Positions 43,041 to 52,446 are shown, counted from the stretch's first letter. The stretch is 64,000 nt of DNA from Butyricicoccus intestinisimiae (GCF_018918345.1 NZ_JAHLQI010000005.1:1-64000); one strand, 5' to 3'. Numbers and translations: made by a program. The notes: generated by a model not told the origin, from the letters alone.

Positions 43041-43805
43041 ATGGCACAGCAGCATGTTGCGGTCAAAGGGCTGGTAATCCGGCAGACGGATTTTGGAGAC
43101 CACGACCGGTATATTACGCTTTTGACCGAGGAATTGGGCAAAATTGAAGTGCTGTGCCGCGGCATCCGGCGCAAACGCGGACGGCTGGTCACGGCGACGT
43201 CGCTGTTTCAGTACAGCGAGTTTACGCTGTTTGCCGGCAGACAATATCAGCTCAACGATGCCGTGATAGATACGGCGTTTTGGAGCGGTATCACGGGCAA
43301 CATTGAATACTATGCGCTGTGCTGCTATTTTGCTGATTTGGCGAACATTGCGGCGGTGGAGGAGCAGACGGCAAAACAGATTTTGCGGCTTGTGCTGCGC
43401 GCGCTGTATGCGCTGGATCGGCAGCACAGACAGCCGCAGGCGGTCAAAGCGGCGTTTGAACTGCGGCTGGCTTGCCTGCTCGGCTTTCAGCCGGAACTGA
43501 ACGGCTGCGGCGCATGCGGCGAGACGGAATGCGGCAATTGGTCGTTTTTGCTCGAGAATGGCGCTCTGATTTGCGACAGCTGCCGCAAGCGTGTCGGCGG
43601 AACGTATTTTTCCGTGTCGCAGAGTGTGCTGCACGCGCTGCGGTATATCGCGTATTGTCCGGATAAAAAAGAGTTTTCGTTCGCTGTCAGTGAGCAGACC
43701 GCCAAACAGCTCGGCAAAATCTGCGAAAAATATCTGCTGTATCACATGGATGTACAGTGCCAAGAGACCTTAGGCTTTTATCATTCCCTGTTTGACATGA
43801 CGTGA
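43041..43805 (+). CDS. recO: DNA repair protein RecO
   Basis: A 254-residue protein. The N-terminal OB domain is LVIRQTDFGDHDRYITLLTEE. The helical middle and zinc site follow (LNGCGACGETECG, then CDSCRK), giving four cysteines in two CxxC pairs. RecO anneals single-stranded DNA and loads RecA with RecR. Start 3 bases after the era stop. Confidence 0.95.
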   Translation: MAQQHVAVKGLVIRQTDFGDHDRYITLLTEELGKIEVLCRGIRRKRGRLVTATSLFQYSEFTLFAGRQYQLNDAVIDTAFWSGITGNIEYYALCCYFADLANIAAVEEQTAKQILRLVLRALYALDRQHRQPQAVKAAFELRLACLLGFQPELNGCGACGETECGNWSFLLENGALICDSCRKRVGGTYFSVSQSVLHALRYIAYCPDKKEFSFAVSEQTAKQLGKICEKYLLYHMDVQCQETLGFYHSLFDMT

Positions 43806-43817
43806 GGAGGGGCTGCT

Positions 43818-44288
43818 ATGAGAACCAAGCGGCATACGGTATTAGAAATGCTTGCGTGGCTGTTGCTGCTGGCAAGCTATGGCATTGCGATATACGGCAT
43901 GCGGCATTTGCCAAAGACCATCGCAACGCATTATGCACTGGACGGCACACCGGATGGCTATGGCTCTCCCGGTTCGCTGCTCATTCTCCCGATTATCATC
44001 ACGATTGCGTCCGGCATCGTCAGCCTAGTAGCACATTTCGTGCCGGTGGATATGCTCAATGTACCGTTTGAGATGAATAAGAAAAACGAAGAGCAAGTCT
44101 ATCAAACCATCATAACCATGCTGCATGTATTGCAAATGGAAATCGGTGCGTATACGCTGTACATGACAATTATGAGCTATCGGCAGGACGCACGATATGC
44201 GATAGCAAGTGTAGTCATTTTTCTGGCTGTGCTCGGTGCAACAACGGTCGGCGCGACGGTGCGGGCGTATCACATCAATCAACAATAA
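43818..44288 (+). CDS. DUF1648 membrane protein
   Basis: A 156-residue protein with four predicted transmembrane helices. The segment after the first helix, LPKTIATHYALDGTPDGYGS, is the DUF1648 signature (LPxxIxxHxxxxGxxDxYG). It lies 12 bases after recO on the same strand and may be co-transcribed. Related domains occur in SdpI-type immunity proteins, but this protein has no SdpI second half; the role is unknown. Confidence 0.85.
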   Translation: MRTKRHTVLEMLAWLLLLASYGIAIYGMRHLPKTIATHYALDGTPDGYGSPGSLLILPIIITIASGIVSLVAHFVPVDMLNVPFEMNKKNEEQVYQTIITMLHVLQMEIGAYTLYMTIMSYRQDARYAIASVVIFLAVLGATTVGATVRAYHINQQ

Positions 44289-44330
44289 TTACATAGAAAT
44301 AGAATATTTTTAGGAGTTTTGACAAGAAAA

Positions 44331-46730
44331 ATGAGTAAACTTTCTGAAAAAAGTCTGAAAATACTGGAATATTATACGATTCTCGATCAGCTGGCAGAAA
44401 AATGCGTCAGCCGAAAGGCAAAGCAGGCGGCAAGAAATCTGCGCCCGCTGCACGACATCGAGGATGTACAGGAGCTGCTGACGCAGACCGATGACGCGAA
44501 GCGTCTGCTCATGACCGGCGGCACACCGGCGTTCGGCGGCATTCGTGAGGTGTCTGCGGCGCTCAGCCGCTCCAAGATGGGCGGCATTCTGTCCACGCGC
44601 GAATTGCTGGACATTGCATCGCTGCTGCACGCCGCCAATCAGGTGCGCAAGTACGGCAACGAGCAGCAGGACAACGGCGTGCATACGTCGTTGGATACGA
44701 TGTTCGCGCGCATCAACAGCAATCGCTATCTGGAGGAAAAAATCAACCGCGCCATTATCAGCGAAGAGGAGATTGCCGACGCGGCATCGTCCGAGCTGGC
44801 AAACATTCGCCGCCAGATTCGACAGCAGAATGTGCACGTGCGCGAGACATTGAACCATTATGTATCTTCTGCAACGTATTCCAAGTACCTGCAGGAGACC
44901 ATTATCACACAGCGCGACGGCAGATATGTTATTCCGGTCAAGAGCGAGCACAAGGGCGATGTGCCGGGCATGGTACATGATATTTCGTCCTCCGGTGCGA
45001 CGCTGTTTATCGAGCCGACGCAGGTTGTCAATGCAAACAACCAGATTAAAATTTTGCAGGGCAAGGAAAAGGCGGAGATTGAACGCATTCTTGCCGAATT
45101 GACCGCGGATGTCGAGGGATTTTCCGAAGCGATTGCGGCGGACTATGATGTGCTGTGCAAGCTGGACTTTATCTTTGCCAAGGCGAATTACTCGTTCCAG
45201 CTCAATGCTTGTTCCCCGAAGCTGAGCGAAAAAACACAGGTACAGCTGATTCAGGCGCGGCATCCGCTGCTCGACCAGAAAAAGGCGGTTGCCATTGACA
45301 TTGCGCTGGGCTGTGACTATGATACGCTGGTTATCACCGGACCGAACACGGGCGGCAAGACGGTCAGCCTGAAAACACTGGGTCTGCTCAGCCTGATGGC
45401 GGCTTCCGGTCTGCACATTCCGGCAAATGAGGAGAGCGAAGTATGCCTGTTCCAGAATATTTATGCGGATATCGGCGATGAACAGAGCATCGAACAGTCG
45501 CTGTCTACGTTCTCTGCACACATGAAAAACACCGTGTCTATTATGGAAAAGTGCGGGCCGGACGACTTAATCTTGTTCGATGAGCTGGGCGCCGGCACGG
45601 ATCCGGAGGAAGGCGCAGCGCTGGCTGTGGCAATTATCGAGTACGGAAGAAAAATGGGCTCGCTGGTTGCGGCGACAACGCATTATTCCGAACTCAAGGT
45701 GTTTGCGCTGACGACAGAAGGCGTGGAAAATGCCTCGTGTGAGTTTGATGTACGAACCCTTCAGCCGACGTATCGTCTGCTGACCGGCGTGCCGGGCAAG
45801 TCCAACGCGTTTGCGATTTCCAAGCGATTGGGCTTGCAGCCAGCCATTATTGAGCAGGCAAAGAAGCAGATTTCCGAGGAAAATGTCCGCTTTGAGGATG
45901 TTTTGGGCAGACTGGAAAAGGAACGGCATCAGCTGCAAAAGCAGCGCGAGGACGCGGACAGACTGCGCCGCACGGCGCAGTCGGAAAAGGACAAGGCGGT
46001 CACGATGAAGGGACGCGCCGAGGACGAGACCGACGCCATTTTGGAAAAGGCACGCGAACAGGCGGCGCGTATTTTGCGCGATGCCCGCATCGCATCGGAT
46101 ACGGTTCTTGCGCAGCTGGATGAGATGAAAAAGCAGGCGAACACCAATGCGGCGGATCAGAATCTGGCGGCTGCACGTGCCGCGCTGCGCAGCACGCTGG
46201 GACAGGCGGAGAAAAAGGCGGGACATCGCGAGAAAAAGACCGTGGAAGCGGACAGCATCCGCCCGCTCAAGGCGGGAGATACCGTTTATCTGCTCAATGT
46301 CGGCGTGCAGGGCACGGTTCTCAAGCCGGAAGACAAGGACGGCATGGTGTATGTACAGGCGGGTATTTTGAAGGTCAATGTGCCCATCAACGAGCTGCGC
46401 ATCGAACAGCCGAAAAAGAAGCAGCAGCCCAAGACGCGCAAGGCGTACCGGACAGCAGGCGCATCGCCGGAGGTTCGCCGTTCTGCGGCAAAAAGCGAGC
46501 TGGATGTCCGCGGCATGATGGTCGAGGAGGCGCTCATGGAGGTCGACAGATATATCTCCGACTGCCTGATGGCGCGGCTGGATGTTGTGACAATTATTCA
46601 CGGCAAGGGCACTGGTGCACTGCGTGCAGCCATTCAGGATCACCTGCGGCACGACAAGCATGTGAAGTCCATTCGCAACGGCCGATACGGCGAAGGCGAC
46701 ATGGGCGTAACGATTCTGGAACTGAAGTAA
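44331..46730 (+). CDS. mutS2: Endonuclease MutS2 with Smr domain
   Basis: A 799-residue protein. It has a MutS core with clamp and a P-loop GPNTGGKT at 337-344, and Walker B FDELGAGTDPEEGAA. A long coiled coil lies at about 510-620, and a C-terminal Smr nuclease domain ends with LDVRGMMVEEAL and HGKGTGALR. MutS2 restrains recombination and, in Bacillus, rescues collided ribosomes. The ATG at 44331 or a TTG at 44319 could be the start; AGGAG at 44312 is better placed for neither, so this end is uncertain by four codons. Confidence 0.95.
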   Translation: MSKLSEKSLKILEYYTILDQLAEKCVSRKAKQAARNLRPLHDIEDVQELLTQTDDAKRLLMTGGTPAFGGIREVSAALSRSKMGGILSTRELLDIASLLHAANQVRKYGNEQQDNGVHTSLDTMFARINSNRYLEEKINRAIISEEEIADAASSELANIRRQIRQQNVHVRETLNHYVSSATYSKYLQETIITQRDGRYVIPVKSEHKGDVPGMVHDISSSGATLFIEPTQVVNANNQIKILQGKEKAEIERILAELTADVEGFSEAIAADYDVLCKLDFIFAKANYSFQLNACSPKLSEKTQVQLIQARHPLLDQKKAVAIDIALGCDYDTLVITGPNTGGKTVSLKTLGLLSLMAASGLHIPANEESEVCLFQNIYADIGDEQSIEQSLSTFSAHMKNTVSIMEKCGPDDLILFDELGAGTDPEEGAALAVAIIEYGRKMGSLVAATTHYSELKVFALTTEGVENASCEFDVRTLQPTYRLLTGVPGKSNAFAISKRLGLQPAIIEQAKKQISEENVRFEDVLGRLEKERHQLQKQREDADRLRRTAQSEKDKAVTMKGRAEDETDAILEKAREQAARILRDARIASDTVLAQLDEMKKQANTNAADQNLAAARAALRSTLGQAEKKAGHREKKTVEADSIRPLKAGDTVYLLNVGVQGTVLKPEDKDGMVYVQAGILKVNVPINELRIEQPKKKQQPKTRKAYRTAGASPEVRRSAAKSELDVRGMMVEEALMEVDRYISDCLMARLDVVTIIHGKGTGALRAAIQDHLRHDKHVKSIRNGRYGEGDMGVTILELK

Positions 46731-46863
46731 AACCTGACAAGATACAAAAATTATGGCATCAAAAACGCCAATATGTTGGAATCTATCCTGTTGCAATTTG
46801 CGGCATTTGAAAATCCTTTACAAATTTTTGAGCGAAAAGACTCTCTTTTGTTACAAAAACATA

Positions 46864-46892
46864 TTGACGAAATCGGAAAAAACAGGTATGCT
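46864..46892 (+). promoter_or_regulatory. Promoter of the HPr-like gene
   Basis: TTGACG at 46864-46869 and TATGCT at 46887-46892 with 17-base spacing; leader of about 90 bases. Nothing else is seen in 46731-46989. Confidence 0.7.
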
Positions 46893-46989
46893 ATAAACAA
46901 TAATATATGATTCAGGAAAATGAATCTGCATATTCATGTATTGTGTTGTATAGGTTTAGTTTAATTTTGTTTATAGGAGCGATGTTGAA

Positions 46990-47268
46990 ATGTTTTCACA
47001 GGAAGTTCAGGTAACGAACCAGGTTGGACTGTACGCACGTCCGGCTACATTCTTCATTCAGTGTGCAAATGGTTTTAAGAGCACAATTCTGGTTGAAAAG
47101 GAAGAGCGCAGAGTCAATGCAAAGTCTCTGCTGGGCATTCTGTCCCTGGGTATCACCAAGGGCACAACGATCACGCTGATCGCAGACGGTGTTGACGAGG
47201 TTGAGGCTGTCAACGCACTGACCGATCTGATTCAGTCCAATTTCAGCGATTCGAACTTCAGCGACTGA
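46990..47268 (+). CDS. HPr-like protein with Tyr15 in place of the active-site His (Crh-like)
   Basis: A 92-residue HPr fold. The active-site loop reads NQVGLYARPATFF, so residue 15, where HPr carries the phosphorylated His, is Tyr (codon TAC, 47032-47034). The regulatory serine is kept: NAKSLLGILSLG places Ser46. A protein with Ser46 but no His15 cannot pass phosphate to sugar permeases, as for Bacillus Crh (Gln15), but could still be phosphorylated by HPr kinase and act with CcpA. The C-terminus carries a small duplication, NFSDSNFSD. Own promoter and terminator; uvrC follows. Confidence 0.9.
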   Translation: MFSQEVQVTNQVGLYARPATFFIQCANGFKSTILVEKEERRVNAKSLLGILSLGITKGTTITLIADGVDEVEAVNALTDLIQSNFSDSNFSD

Positions 47269-47292
47269 TTTCAACCCCACGAATGAACAGAG

Positions 47293-47322
47293 GACACCGC
47301 TGGTTTGCGGTGTCTTTTTTTC
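47293..47322 (+). terminator. Terminator after the HPr-like gene
   Basis: GACACCGC / GCGGTGTC stem and a run of T's. Confidence 0.9.
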
Positions 47323-47349
47323 GTTATCTTTTCGGAAGGAGATGTGACG

Positions 47350-49188
47350 ATGACCCGCGAAGAACTGCATCAAAAGGTTTTGACGCTCCCGAAAGAACCG
47401 GGCGTGTATATCATGAAAAACAAGCAGGATCAGGTTATCTATGTCGGCAAGGCAAAGGTACTCAAAAACCGCGTCTCGCAGTACTTTCAAAACGAGGCAA
47501 AACATACGCCGAAAACGCGAAAAATGGTGGAAAATATCTATAATTTTGACATTATCGTATGTTCTTCCGAGTTTGAAGCGCTGGTTTTGGAAAATCAGAT
47601 GATAAAAAAATACCAGCCGAAGTACAACATTCTTCTCAAGGATGACAAGGGATATCCGTTTCTTCGCATCTCAACGGACGAACCGTATCCGACGTTTCAA
47701 GTCGTGGGAAAACCCAAGGCGGATGCGGCACGCTATCTGGGACCGTATGCCGGACGCGGCGCCGCCATGCAGGCGATTGACACCGTAAATCGTGCGCTGG
47801 GTCTGCGCGACTGTCACCGCAGTTTGCCGCGCGATATCGGCAAGCGGCGGCCGTGCTTGAATGCACAGATGGGCTTGTGCTGCGCGCCGTGCGCCGGAAA
47901 GGTGTCACAGCAGGAGTATGCACAGCGCGTGGCGCAGGCGATTCGCGTTTTGGAAGGGGACTACGAAGCGCTTGCGGCACAGCTGGAGCGCGATATGCTG
48001 CAGGCGGCGGAGCAGGAGCGCTTTGAACAGGCGGCACAGCTGCGCGACCGCATGCGGGCGATTCAGCGCGCCGGACAGCATCAGATGGTTGTGGCGAGCG
48101 GCTTTTCGGATATGGACATTTTGGCATTTGTGCAGGGCGAGACAAAGGGGTGTCTGGTTGTGCTGCATTATATTGCAGGAAATTTGTACGACAAAGAATA
48201 CACCATGCTGGATGGTACTGCGGAGCAGGACGGCGCGGAGCTGCTGGGTGATTATCTCAAGCAGTATTACGCGATGCGAGGTGTTGTGCCGGGATTGGTG
48301 CTGATTTCACATCCGATTGAGGAGCTGGATGCGGTCAGCGAATTTCTGCGCTCGATTGCGGGAAAGAAAGTCACACTGTCCGTGCCACAGCGCGGCAGAC
48401 GGCGCGAGCTGATGGATTTGGCGCGGAAAAATGCGCGGGAGGAAATCGTTCGCTCGGAGACCACGGGACAGCGCAGACAAAAATCTCTGGAATTGTTCGG
48501 CAGCATGATGGGACTGCCGCAGACGCCCACGACATTTGAAGCGTATGATATTTCCAATCTTGCCGGAACCAATACCGTCGGCTCCATGATTGTCTTTGAA
48601 AACGGACAGCCCAAGCGCAGCCGATACCGCCGATTCCGTATTGAATCGGTGGCAGACGGGCAGGATGACTACAAGGCGATGGAAGAAATGCTGACGCGGC
48701 GGCTGCAGCGCTGGAAGGACGGAGATGAGAAGTTTTCCCCGCTGCCCAGCGTGTTTATGATTGACGGCGGTCTTGGCCATGTGCGTATTGCCAAGGGCGT
48801 GCTGGAGCGATTTGGGTGCGAGACGCCGGTGTTTGGCATGGTCAAAGATGATCACCACCGGACGCGCGGTCTGGTCGCGCCGGACGGACGGGAATTCAGC
48901 ATTGCAACGACGCCGGCGGTTTTTGCGCTGGTCGGCAGAATGCAGGAGGAAGTGCACCGGTTTGCCATCACGTATCAGCGCACGCTGCGGCAGTCGCAGG
49001 CGGTGCGCTCGCAATTGGATCAGATTCCGGGTATTGGAGAAAAACGCCGTACGGCGCTGCTGCAGACGTTTAAGAGTTTGAAGTGCGTGCGCGAGGCGAC
49101 GATAGAAGAATTAGAGGCTGCTGTTCCGCACACAGCTGCGCAGGCGGTCTACGACTATTTTCACAGCAAACAGGAGGAGCAGACATGA
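47350..49188 (+). CDS. uvrC: Excinuclease ABC subunit C
   Basis: A 612-residue nucleotide-excision-repair nuclease. The N-terminal GIY-YIG domain is EPGVYIMKNKQDQVIYVGKAK, with a UvrB-interacting UVR motif in the middle (about residues 200-235). The C-terminal RNase H-like nuclease domain includes YDISNLAGTNTVGSMIVFENG and MIDGGLGH, and a final helix-hairpin-helix pair contains IPGIGEKRRTALL. ATG 47350 has AGGAG 8 bases ahead. It overlaps rsmD by 4 bases (ATGA). Confidence 0.97.
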   Translation: MTREELHQKVLTLPKEPGVYIMKNKQDQVIYVGKAKVLKNRVSQYFQNEAKHTPKTRKMVENIYNFDIIVCSSEFEALVLENQMIKKYQPKYNILLKDDKGYPFLRISTDEPYPTFQVVGKPKADAARYLGPYAGRGAAMQAIDTVNRALGLRDCHRSLPRDIGKRRPCLNAQMGLCCAPCAGKVSQQEYAQRVAQAIRVLEGDYEALAAQLERDMLQAAEQERFEQAAQLRDRMRAIQRAGQHQMVVASGFSDMDILAFVQGETKGCLVVLHYIAGNLYDKEYTMLDGTAEQDGAELLGDYLKQYYAMRGVVPGLVLISHPIEELDAVSEFLRSIAGKKVTLSVPQRGRRRELMDLARKNAREEIVRSETTGQRRQKSLELFGSMMGLPQTPTTFEAYDISNLAGTNTVGSMIVFENGQPKRSRYRRFRIESVADGQDDYKAMEEMLTRRLQRWKDGDEKFSPLPSVFMIDGGLGHVRIAKGVLERFGCETPVFGMVKDDHHRTRGLVAPDGREFSIATTPAVFALVGRMQEEVHRFAITYQRTLRQSQAVRSQLDQIPGIGEKRRTALLQTFKSLKCVREATIEELEAAVPHTAAQAVYDYFHSKQEEQT

Positions 49189-49739
49189 GAGTCATCAGCG
49201 GAAGCGCGCGCGGCAGAATGCTGGATGCCGTGCCGGGAAAAAACACCCGCCCGACAACGGATAAAGTAAAAGAATCGGTGTTTAATATTTTGCAGTTTCG
49301 GCTGTATGACGCGGCGATGCTGGATTTGTTTGCAGGAACCGGTCAGATGGGCATTGAGGCGCTGAGCCGCGGCGCGGCGCGTGCCGTGTTTGTCGATCAG
49401 GCGCCTAAGGCGATCGGCGTCATCAAAAAAAATATCGCCGCCGCCCGCGTGGAGGATCGCGCCGAGGTTTTGCACATGACCTATCAGCAGGCGCTGCAGC
49501 GTCTGGCGGGACAGCAGTTTGACGTGCTGTTTCTGGATCCGCCATACGGAGGAGAACTGTTAAATTCTGCGCTGAAAGCTGTAGAATCGTTTGACATCTT
49601 GTCGCCGGATGGTATAATAATATGTGAAAGTTCCGTGGAAGATAGCGTCAAGTGCCCAGAATCCTTTGCTGTGCAGAAAACTTATCAATACGGCACGATC
49701 TTCTTGACGGCGATGTGCCGGAAGGAAGAAAACAGCTAA
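49185..49739 (+). CDS. rsmD: 16S rRNA (guanine966-N2)-methyltransferase RsmD
   Basis: A 184-residue SAM-dependent methyltransferase. The N-terminus RVISGSARGRML and KNTRPTTDKVKESVFNIL are family hallmarks, the SAM loop is LDLFAGTGQMGIEAL, and the catalytic motif is D118-P-P-Y. It methylates G966 of 16S rRNA in the assembled 30S subunit. Starts inside the uvrC stop; coaD follows 33 bases later, the usual rsmD-coaD pairing. Confidence 0.95.
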   Translation: MRVISGSARGRMLDAVPGKNTRPTTDKVKESVFNILQFRLYDAAMLDLFAGTGQMGIEALSRGAARAVFVDQAPKAIGVIKKNIAAARVEDRAEVLHMTYQQALQRLAGQQFDVLFLDPPYGGELLNSALKAVESFDILSPDGIIICESSVEDSVKCPESFAVQKTYQYGTIFLTAMCRKEENS

Positions 49740-49772
49740 GGCACTCTGACAGAGCAGCCGGAAAGGACACGT

Positions 49773-50270
49773 ATGAGAATCGGAGTATATCCTGGCAGCT
49801 TTGACCCTGCCACGCTCGGACACTTGGACATTATTCAGCGCGCATCCAAATTATTTGATAAGCTGATTGTTGCGGCGATGATTAACGGAGAAAAAACTTC
49901 CGCCTTCACCATGGAGGAAAAAGTAGATTTCCTCAAGCGCATGACAGCGAATTTGCCGAATGTAGAGGTGGAATGCTTCAGCGGACTGCTCGCGGACTAT
50001 GTGCGCGAGAAAAACGCCTGCGCAATCGTCAAGGGACTGCGCGCGGTGTCCGACTTTGAATATGAATTTCAGATGGCGCTTGCCAATAAAAAGCTGAATA
50101 CAGAGCTTGACACAGTGTTTCTGATGACCGATCAGAAGTATCTGTTTCTCAGCTCTACCATTGTGCGTGATATTGCCCGCCACGGCGGCGACATCAGCGA
50201 GTTTGTTTCGGAAGAAGTTCGGGAGGATATTTTGAAAAAACTCGATCGCACATATCAGAACAACGGATAA
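49773..50270 (+). CDS. coaD: Phosphopantetheine adenylyltransferase
   Basis: A 165-residue enzyme of coenzyme A synthesis that makes dephospho-CoA from phosphopantetheine and ATP. The motif is GSFDPATLGH (TxGH at 14-17), with the second ATP motif SSTIVRDIA near residue 127. Length and sequence are typical. Confidence 0.96.
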   Translation: MRIGVYPGSFDPATLGHLDIIQRASKLFDKLIVAAMINGEKTSAFTMEEKVDFLKRMTANLPNVEVECFSGLLADYVREKNACAIVKGLRAVSDFEYEFQMALANKKLNTELDTVFLMTDQKYLFLSSTIVRDIARHGGDISEFVSEEVREDILKKLDRTYQNNG

Positions 50271-50303
50271 CAATGCCAATCAAGACAAGCAGGAGGGACT
50301 CGC

Positions 50304-50765
50304 ATGGTAGCTGTTTTGGAAGAACTCATCAATTCGCTCTATGATATGATTCAGGAAGCGCGCAGCGTCCCGCTGAGCGCAGACAAATGTATGATCGACC
50401 AGGAAAAGGCGCTGGATATTCTGGACGAGATTCGCACCAATATGCCGAAGGATTTGGAAATGGCGCGCGCACTCGTAGAAAAGCGCAATGAAATGGTAGA
50501 ATCCAGCAAAAGGGAAGCGGAGGAACTGCGCCGCAAGGCGGAGGATTACGTCCGCAAGACGGTAAACGAAAGCGCCATGATCGCAGAAGCACAGCGTCAG
50601 GCAAATGAGATTGTTTCCAACGCGGAGAAACAGGCAGCGCAGGTTCGTGCGGCAGTCAACAAGTACTGCACGGAGAAGCTCAACGCGACAGAAGCGTGTG
50701 CTGTACAGTCGCTGGAGGAGATCCGCAAGTGCCGCGCACAGTTCGAGCAGGTAAGCCCGAAGTAA
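50304..50765 (+). CDS. Coiled-coil protein, 153 residues
   Basis: Soluble, highly charged and almost entirely helical. After an N-terminal piece (VLEELINSLYDMIQEARSVPLS) there is one long coiled coil with heptads (ESSKREAEELRRKAEDYVRK, ANEIVSNAEKQAAQVRAAV). Database names for such clostridial proteins include ATPase-subunit-like or DivIVA-like; neither is convincing from sequence. It lies after coaD, with AGGAGG ahead, and is closed by a terminator at 50791. Function unknown; a scaffold role is possible. Confidence 0.75.
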   Translation: MVAVLEELINSLYDMIQEARSVPLSADKCMIDQEKALDILDEIRTNMPKDLEMARALVEKRNEMVESSKREAEELRRKAEDYVRKTVNESAMIAEAQRQANEIVSNAEKQAAQVRAAVNKYCTEKLNATEACAVQSLEEIRKCRAQFEQVSPK

Positions 50766-50790
50766 CAGCAAAAATCGCATAGAAAACGAG

Positions 50791-50830
50791 AAGCAGAAAA
50801 CGGCAGGTACGCCCCGTTTTCTGCTTTTTT
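50791..50830 (+). terminator. Terminator of the coaD-coiled-coil unit
   Basis: A perfect 13-base stem (AAGCAGAAAACGG / CCGTTTTCTGCTT) followed by T's. Confidence 0.93.
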
Positions 50831-50946
50831 CTTCTTCTATGTGAAGAAGTTTCCAATGAAAAGCGAACATTTGTTCGAAAGTTCAGAATCTGTTCAAAAT
50901 CACAGAAAAAACTCTCACTATTCCTATAAAAAAATGCGGAAGAACC

Positions 50947-50975
50947 TTGCAATTTAAGATTACAGAAAGTATAAT
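50947..50975 (+). promoter_or_regulatory. Promoter of mraZ (start of the dcw cluster)
   Basis: TTGCAA at 50947-50952 and TATAAT at 50970-50975, 17-base spacing. Confidence 0.75.
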
Positions 50976-50985
50976 AAAATCATAG

Positions 50986-51000
50986 TGGGAGAGAGTGGGA
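50986..51000 (+). promoter_or_regulatory. MraZ operator: paired TGGGA boxes
   Basis: TGGGA at 50986-50990 and 50996-51000, separated by exactly five bases, just after the predicted transcription start. MraZ is known to bind repeats of TGGGN with 5-base spacers at its own promoter. This is therefore a likely autoregulatory operator. Confidence 0.72.
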
Positions 51001-51046
51001 GAAAAGCCCACGCAAAACCACAACTGCGGAGCGGGAGGGCGTCGGC

Positions 51047-51463
51047 GTGAAGGGTGAATATCAGCATACCTTGGACGCAAAGGGTCGCTTGTTTATCCCC
51101 GCTAAACTGCGCGAGCAGCTCGGAGACAGTTTTGTCGTGACAAAAGGTCTTGACGAATGTTTGTTTCTGTATCCGCAGAAGGCATGGGACGAGCTGGAGC
51201 AAAAAATCCGGCAGCTGCCTATGTCAAAATCTCGAGGCCTGCAGCGCTTCTTCCTATCTTCGGCGGCGGATGTGACCGTGGACAGGCAGGGGCGCATCGT
51301 TATTCCGACCACGCTTCGCAGCTATGCGAATTTGGAGCGCGATGTTGTTGTCATCGGCGTCGGAGAGCGGGCAGAACTTTGGGATGCACAGCGTTGGAAC
51401 GCCTATACCGATGATATGGACTGTGAAAGCATCGCGCAGGCGATGGAAGAACTGGGATTTTGA
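51047..51463 (+). CDS. mraZ: Transcriptional regulator MraZ
   Basis: A 138-residue protein with two SpoVT-AbrB-like swapped-hairpin domains (YQHTLDAKGRLFIPAKLRE in the first, VTVDRQGRIVIPTTLRSYA in the second). It forms a ring and represses its own dcw operon. GTG start; the TGGGA boxes upstream fit self-control. First gene of the cell-division cluster, closely followed by rsmH. Confidence 0.96.
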   Translation: MKGEYQHTLDAKGRLFIPAKLREQLGDSFVVTKGLDECLFLYPQKAWDELEQKIRQLPMSKSRGLQRFFLSSAADVTVDRQGRIVIPTTLRSYANLERDVVVIGVGERAELWDAQRWNAYTDDMDCESIAQAMEELGF

Positions 51464-51483
51464 GACGGAGGACTGACGAAAAA

Positions 51484-52428
51484 ATGGAATTTCAGCATAT
51501 TTCAATTTTGCTGTCCGAGTGTCTCGACAGCTTGAACATTCGTCCGGACGGCGTGTACGTAGACGCGACGCTGGGCGGAGCGGGACACTCGCTGCACATT
51601 GCACAGCGTTTGACCGAGGGCGGCCGCCTGATTTCCATTGACCGCGATGATATGGCACTCGCCAACGCGGAAAAACGCTTGGCAGAGGTGCGCGACCGTG
51701 TGACGCTGGTAAAAAGTGACTTCCGGAACATTGACACGGCGGTTGCTTCGTGCGGCGTGGAGCAGGTAGATGGCATCCTGTTTGATCTGGGTGTATCTTC
51801 TCCGCAGCTGGACATTGCAGAGCGCGGCTTTTCGTATATGCATGACGCCAAGCTGGACATGCGCATGGATCAGCAGCAGCCGTTGTCTGCATACGAGGTT
51901 GTCAACGAATGGGATCGCAATGAGATTCGCCGCATTCTTTGGGAATACGGCGAGGAACGGTATGCGCCGCAGATTGCGGCGGCTATCCAGCGCGCGCGGG
52001 AACAAAAGCCGATTGAAACGACGCTGGAGCTGGCGGATATCATCCGAGAGGCAATGCCGCCGGCGGCGCGCCGCGAAAAGCAGCATCCGGCCAAGCGCAG
52101 CTTTCAGGCAATCCGCATTGCCGTCAATGATGAGCTCAAAGCGGTGCAGGAAGCGATGGAGCGTTCCATTGACCTGCTGGCGCCGGGTGGCAGATTGGCT
52201 GTTATTACCTTCCATTCCTTGGAAGACCGCATTGTAAAAAATGCCTTTCGCAGCGCAGCGCAGGGTTGCACCTGTCCGAAGGACTTTCCGGTGTGCGTGT
52301 GCGGCAAACAGGCAAAGGTAAAACTGGTAGCGCGCAAGCCGCTGCTGCCGTCTATGGAGGAAATCGCTCGAAACCCCCGCGCGAGAAGCGCAAAATTGAG
52401 AGTATGTGAAAAAATGCCAAGAAAGTAA
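51484..52428 (+). CDS. rsmH: 16S rRNA (cytosine1402-N4)-methyltransferase
   Basis: A 314-residue SAM enzyme (MraW). Motifs: HISILLSECLDSLNIRPDGVYVDATLGGAGHS at the N-terminus shown here only by its parts, then DRDDMAL, FDLGVSSPQLD and RAFQ-like SFQAIRIAVNDEL. It lies 20 bases after mraZ with CGGAGGA ahead. It methylates C1402 in the decoding centre. Confidence 0.96.
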   Translation: MEFQHISILLSECLDSLNIRPDGVYVDATLGGAGHSLHIAQRLTEGGRLISIDRDDMALANAEKRLAEVRDRVTLVKSDFRNIDTAVASCGVEQVDGILFDLGVSSPQLDIAERGFSYMHDAKLDMRMDQQQPLSAYEVVNEWDRNEIRRILWEYGEERYAPQIAAAIQRAREQKPIETTLELADIIREAMPPAARREKQHPAKRSFQAIRIAVNDELKAVQEAMERSIDLLAPGGRLAVITFHSLEDRIVKNAFRSAAQGCTCPKDFPVCVCGKQAKVKLVARKPLLPSMEEIARNPRARSAKLRVCEKMPRK

Positions 52429-52446
52429 AAGGGAGAGCGAACTCGT

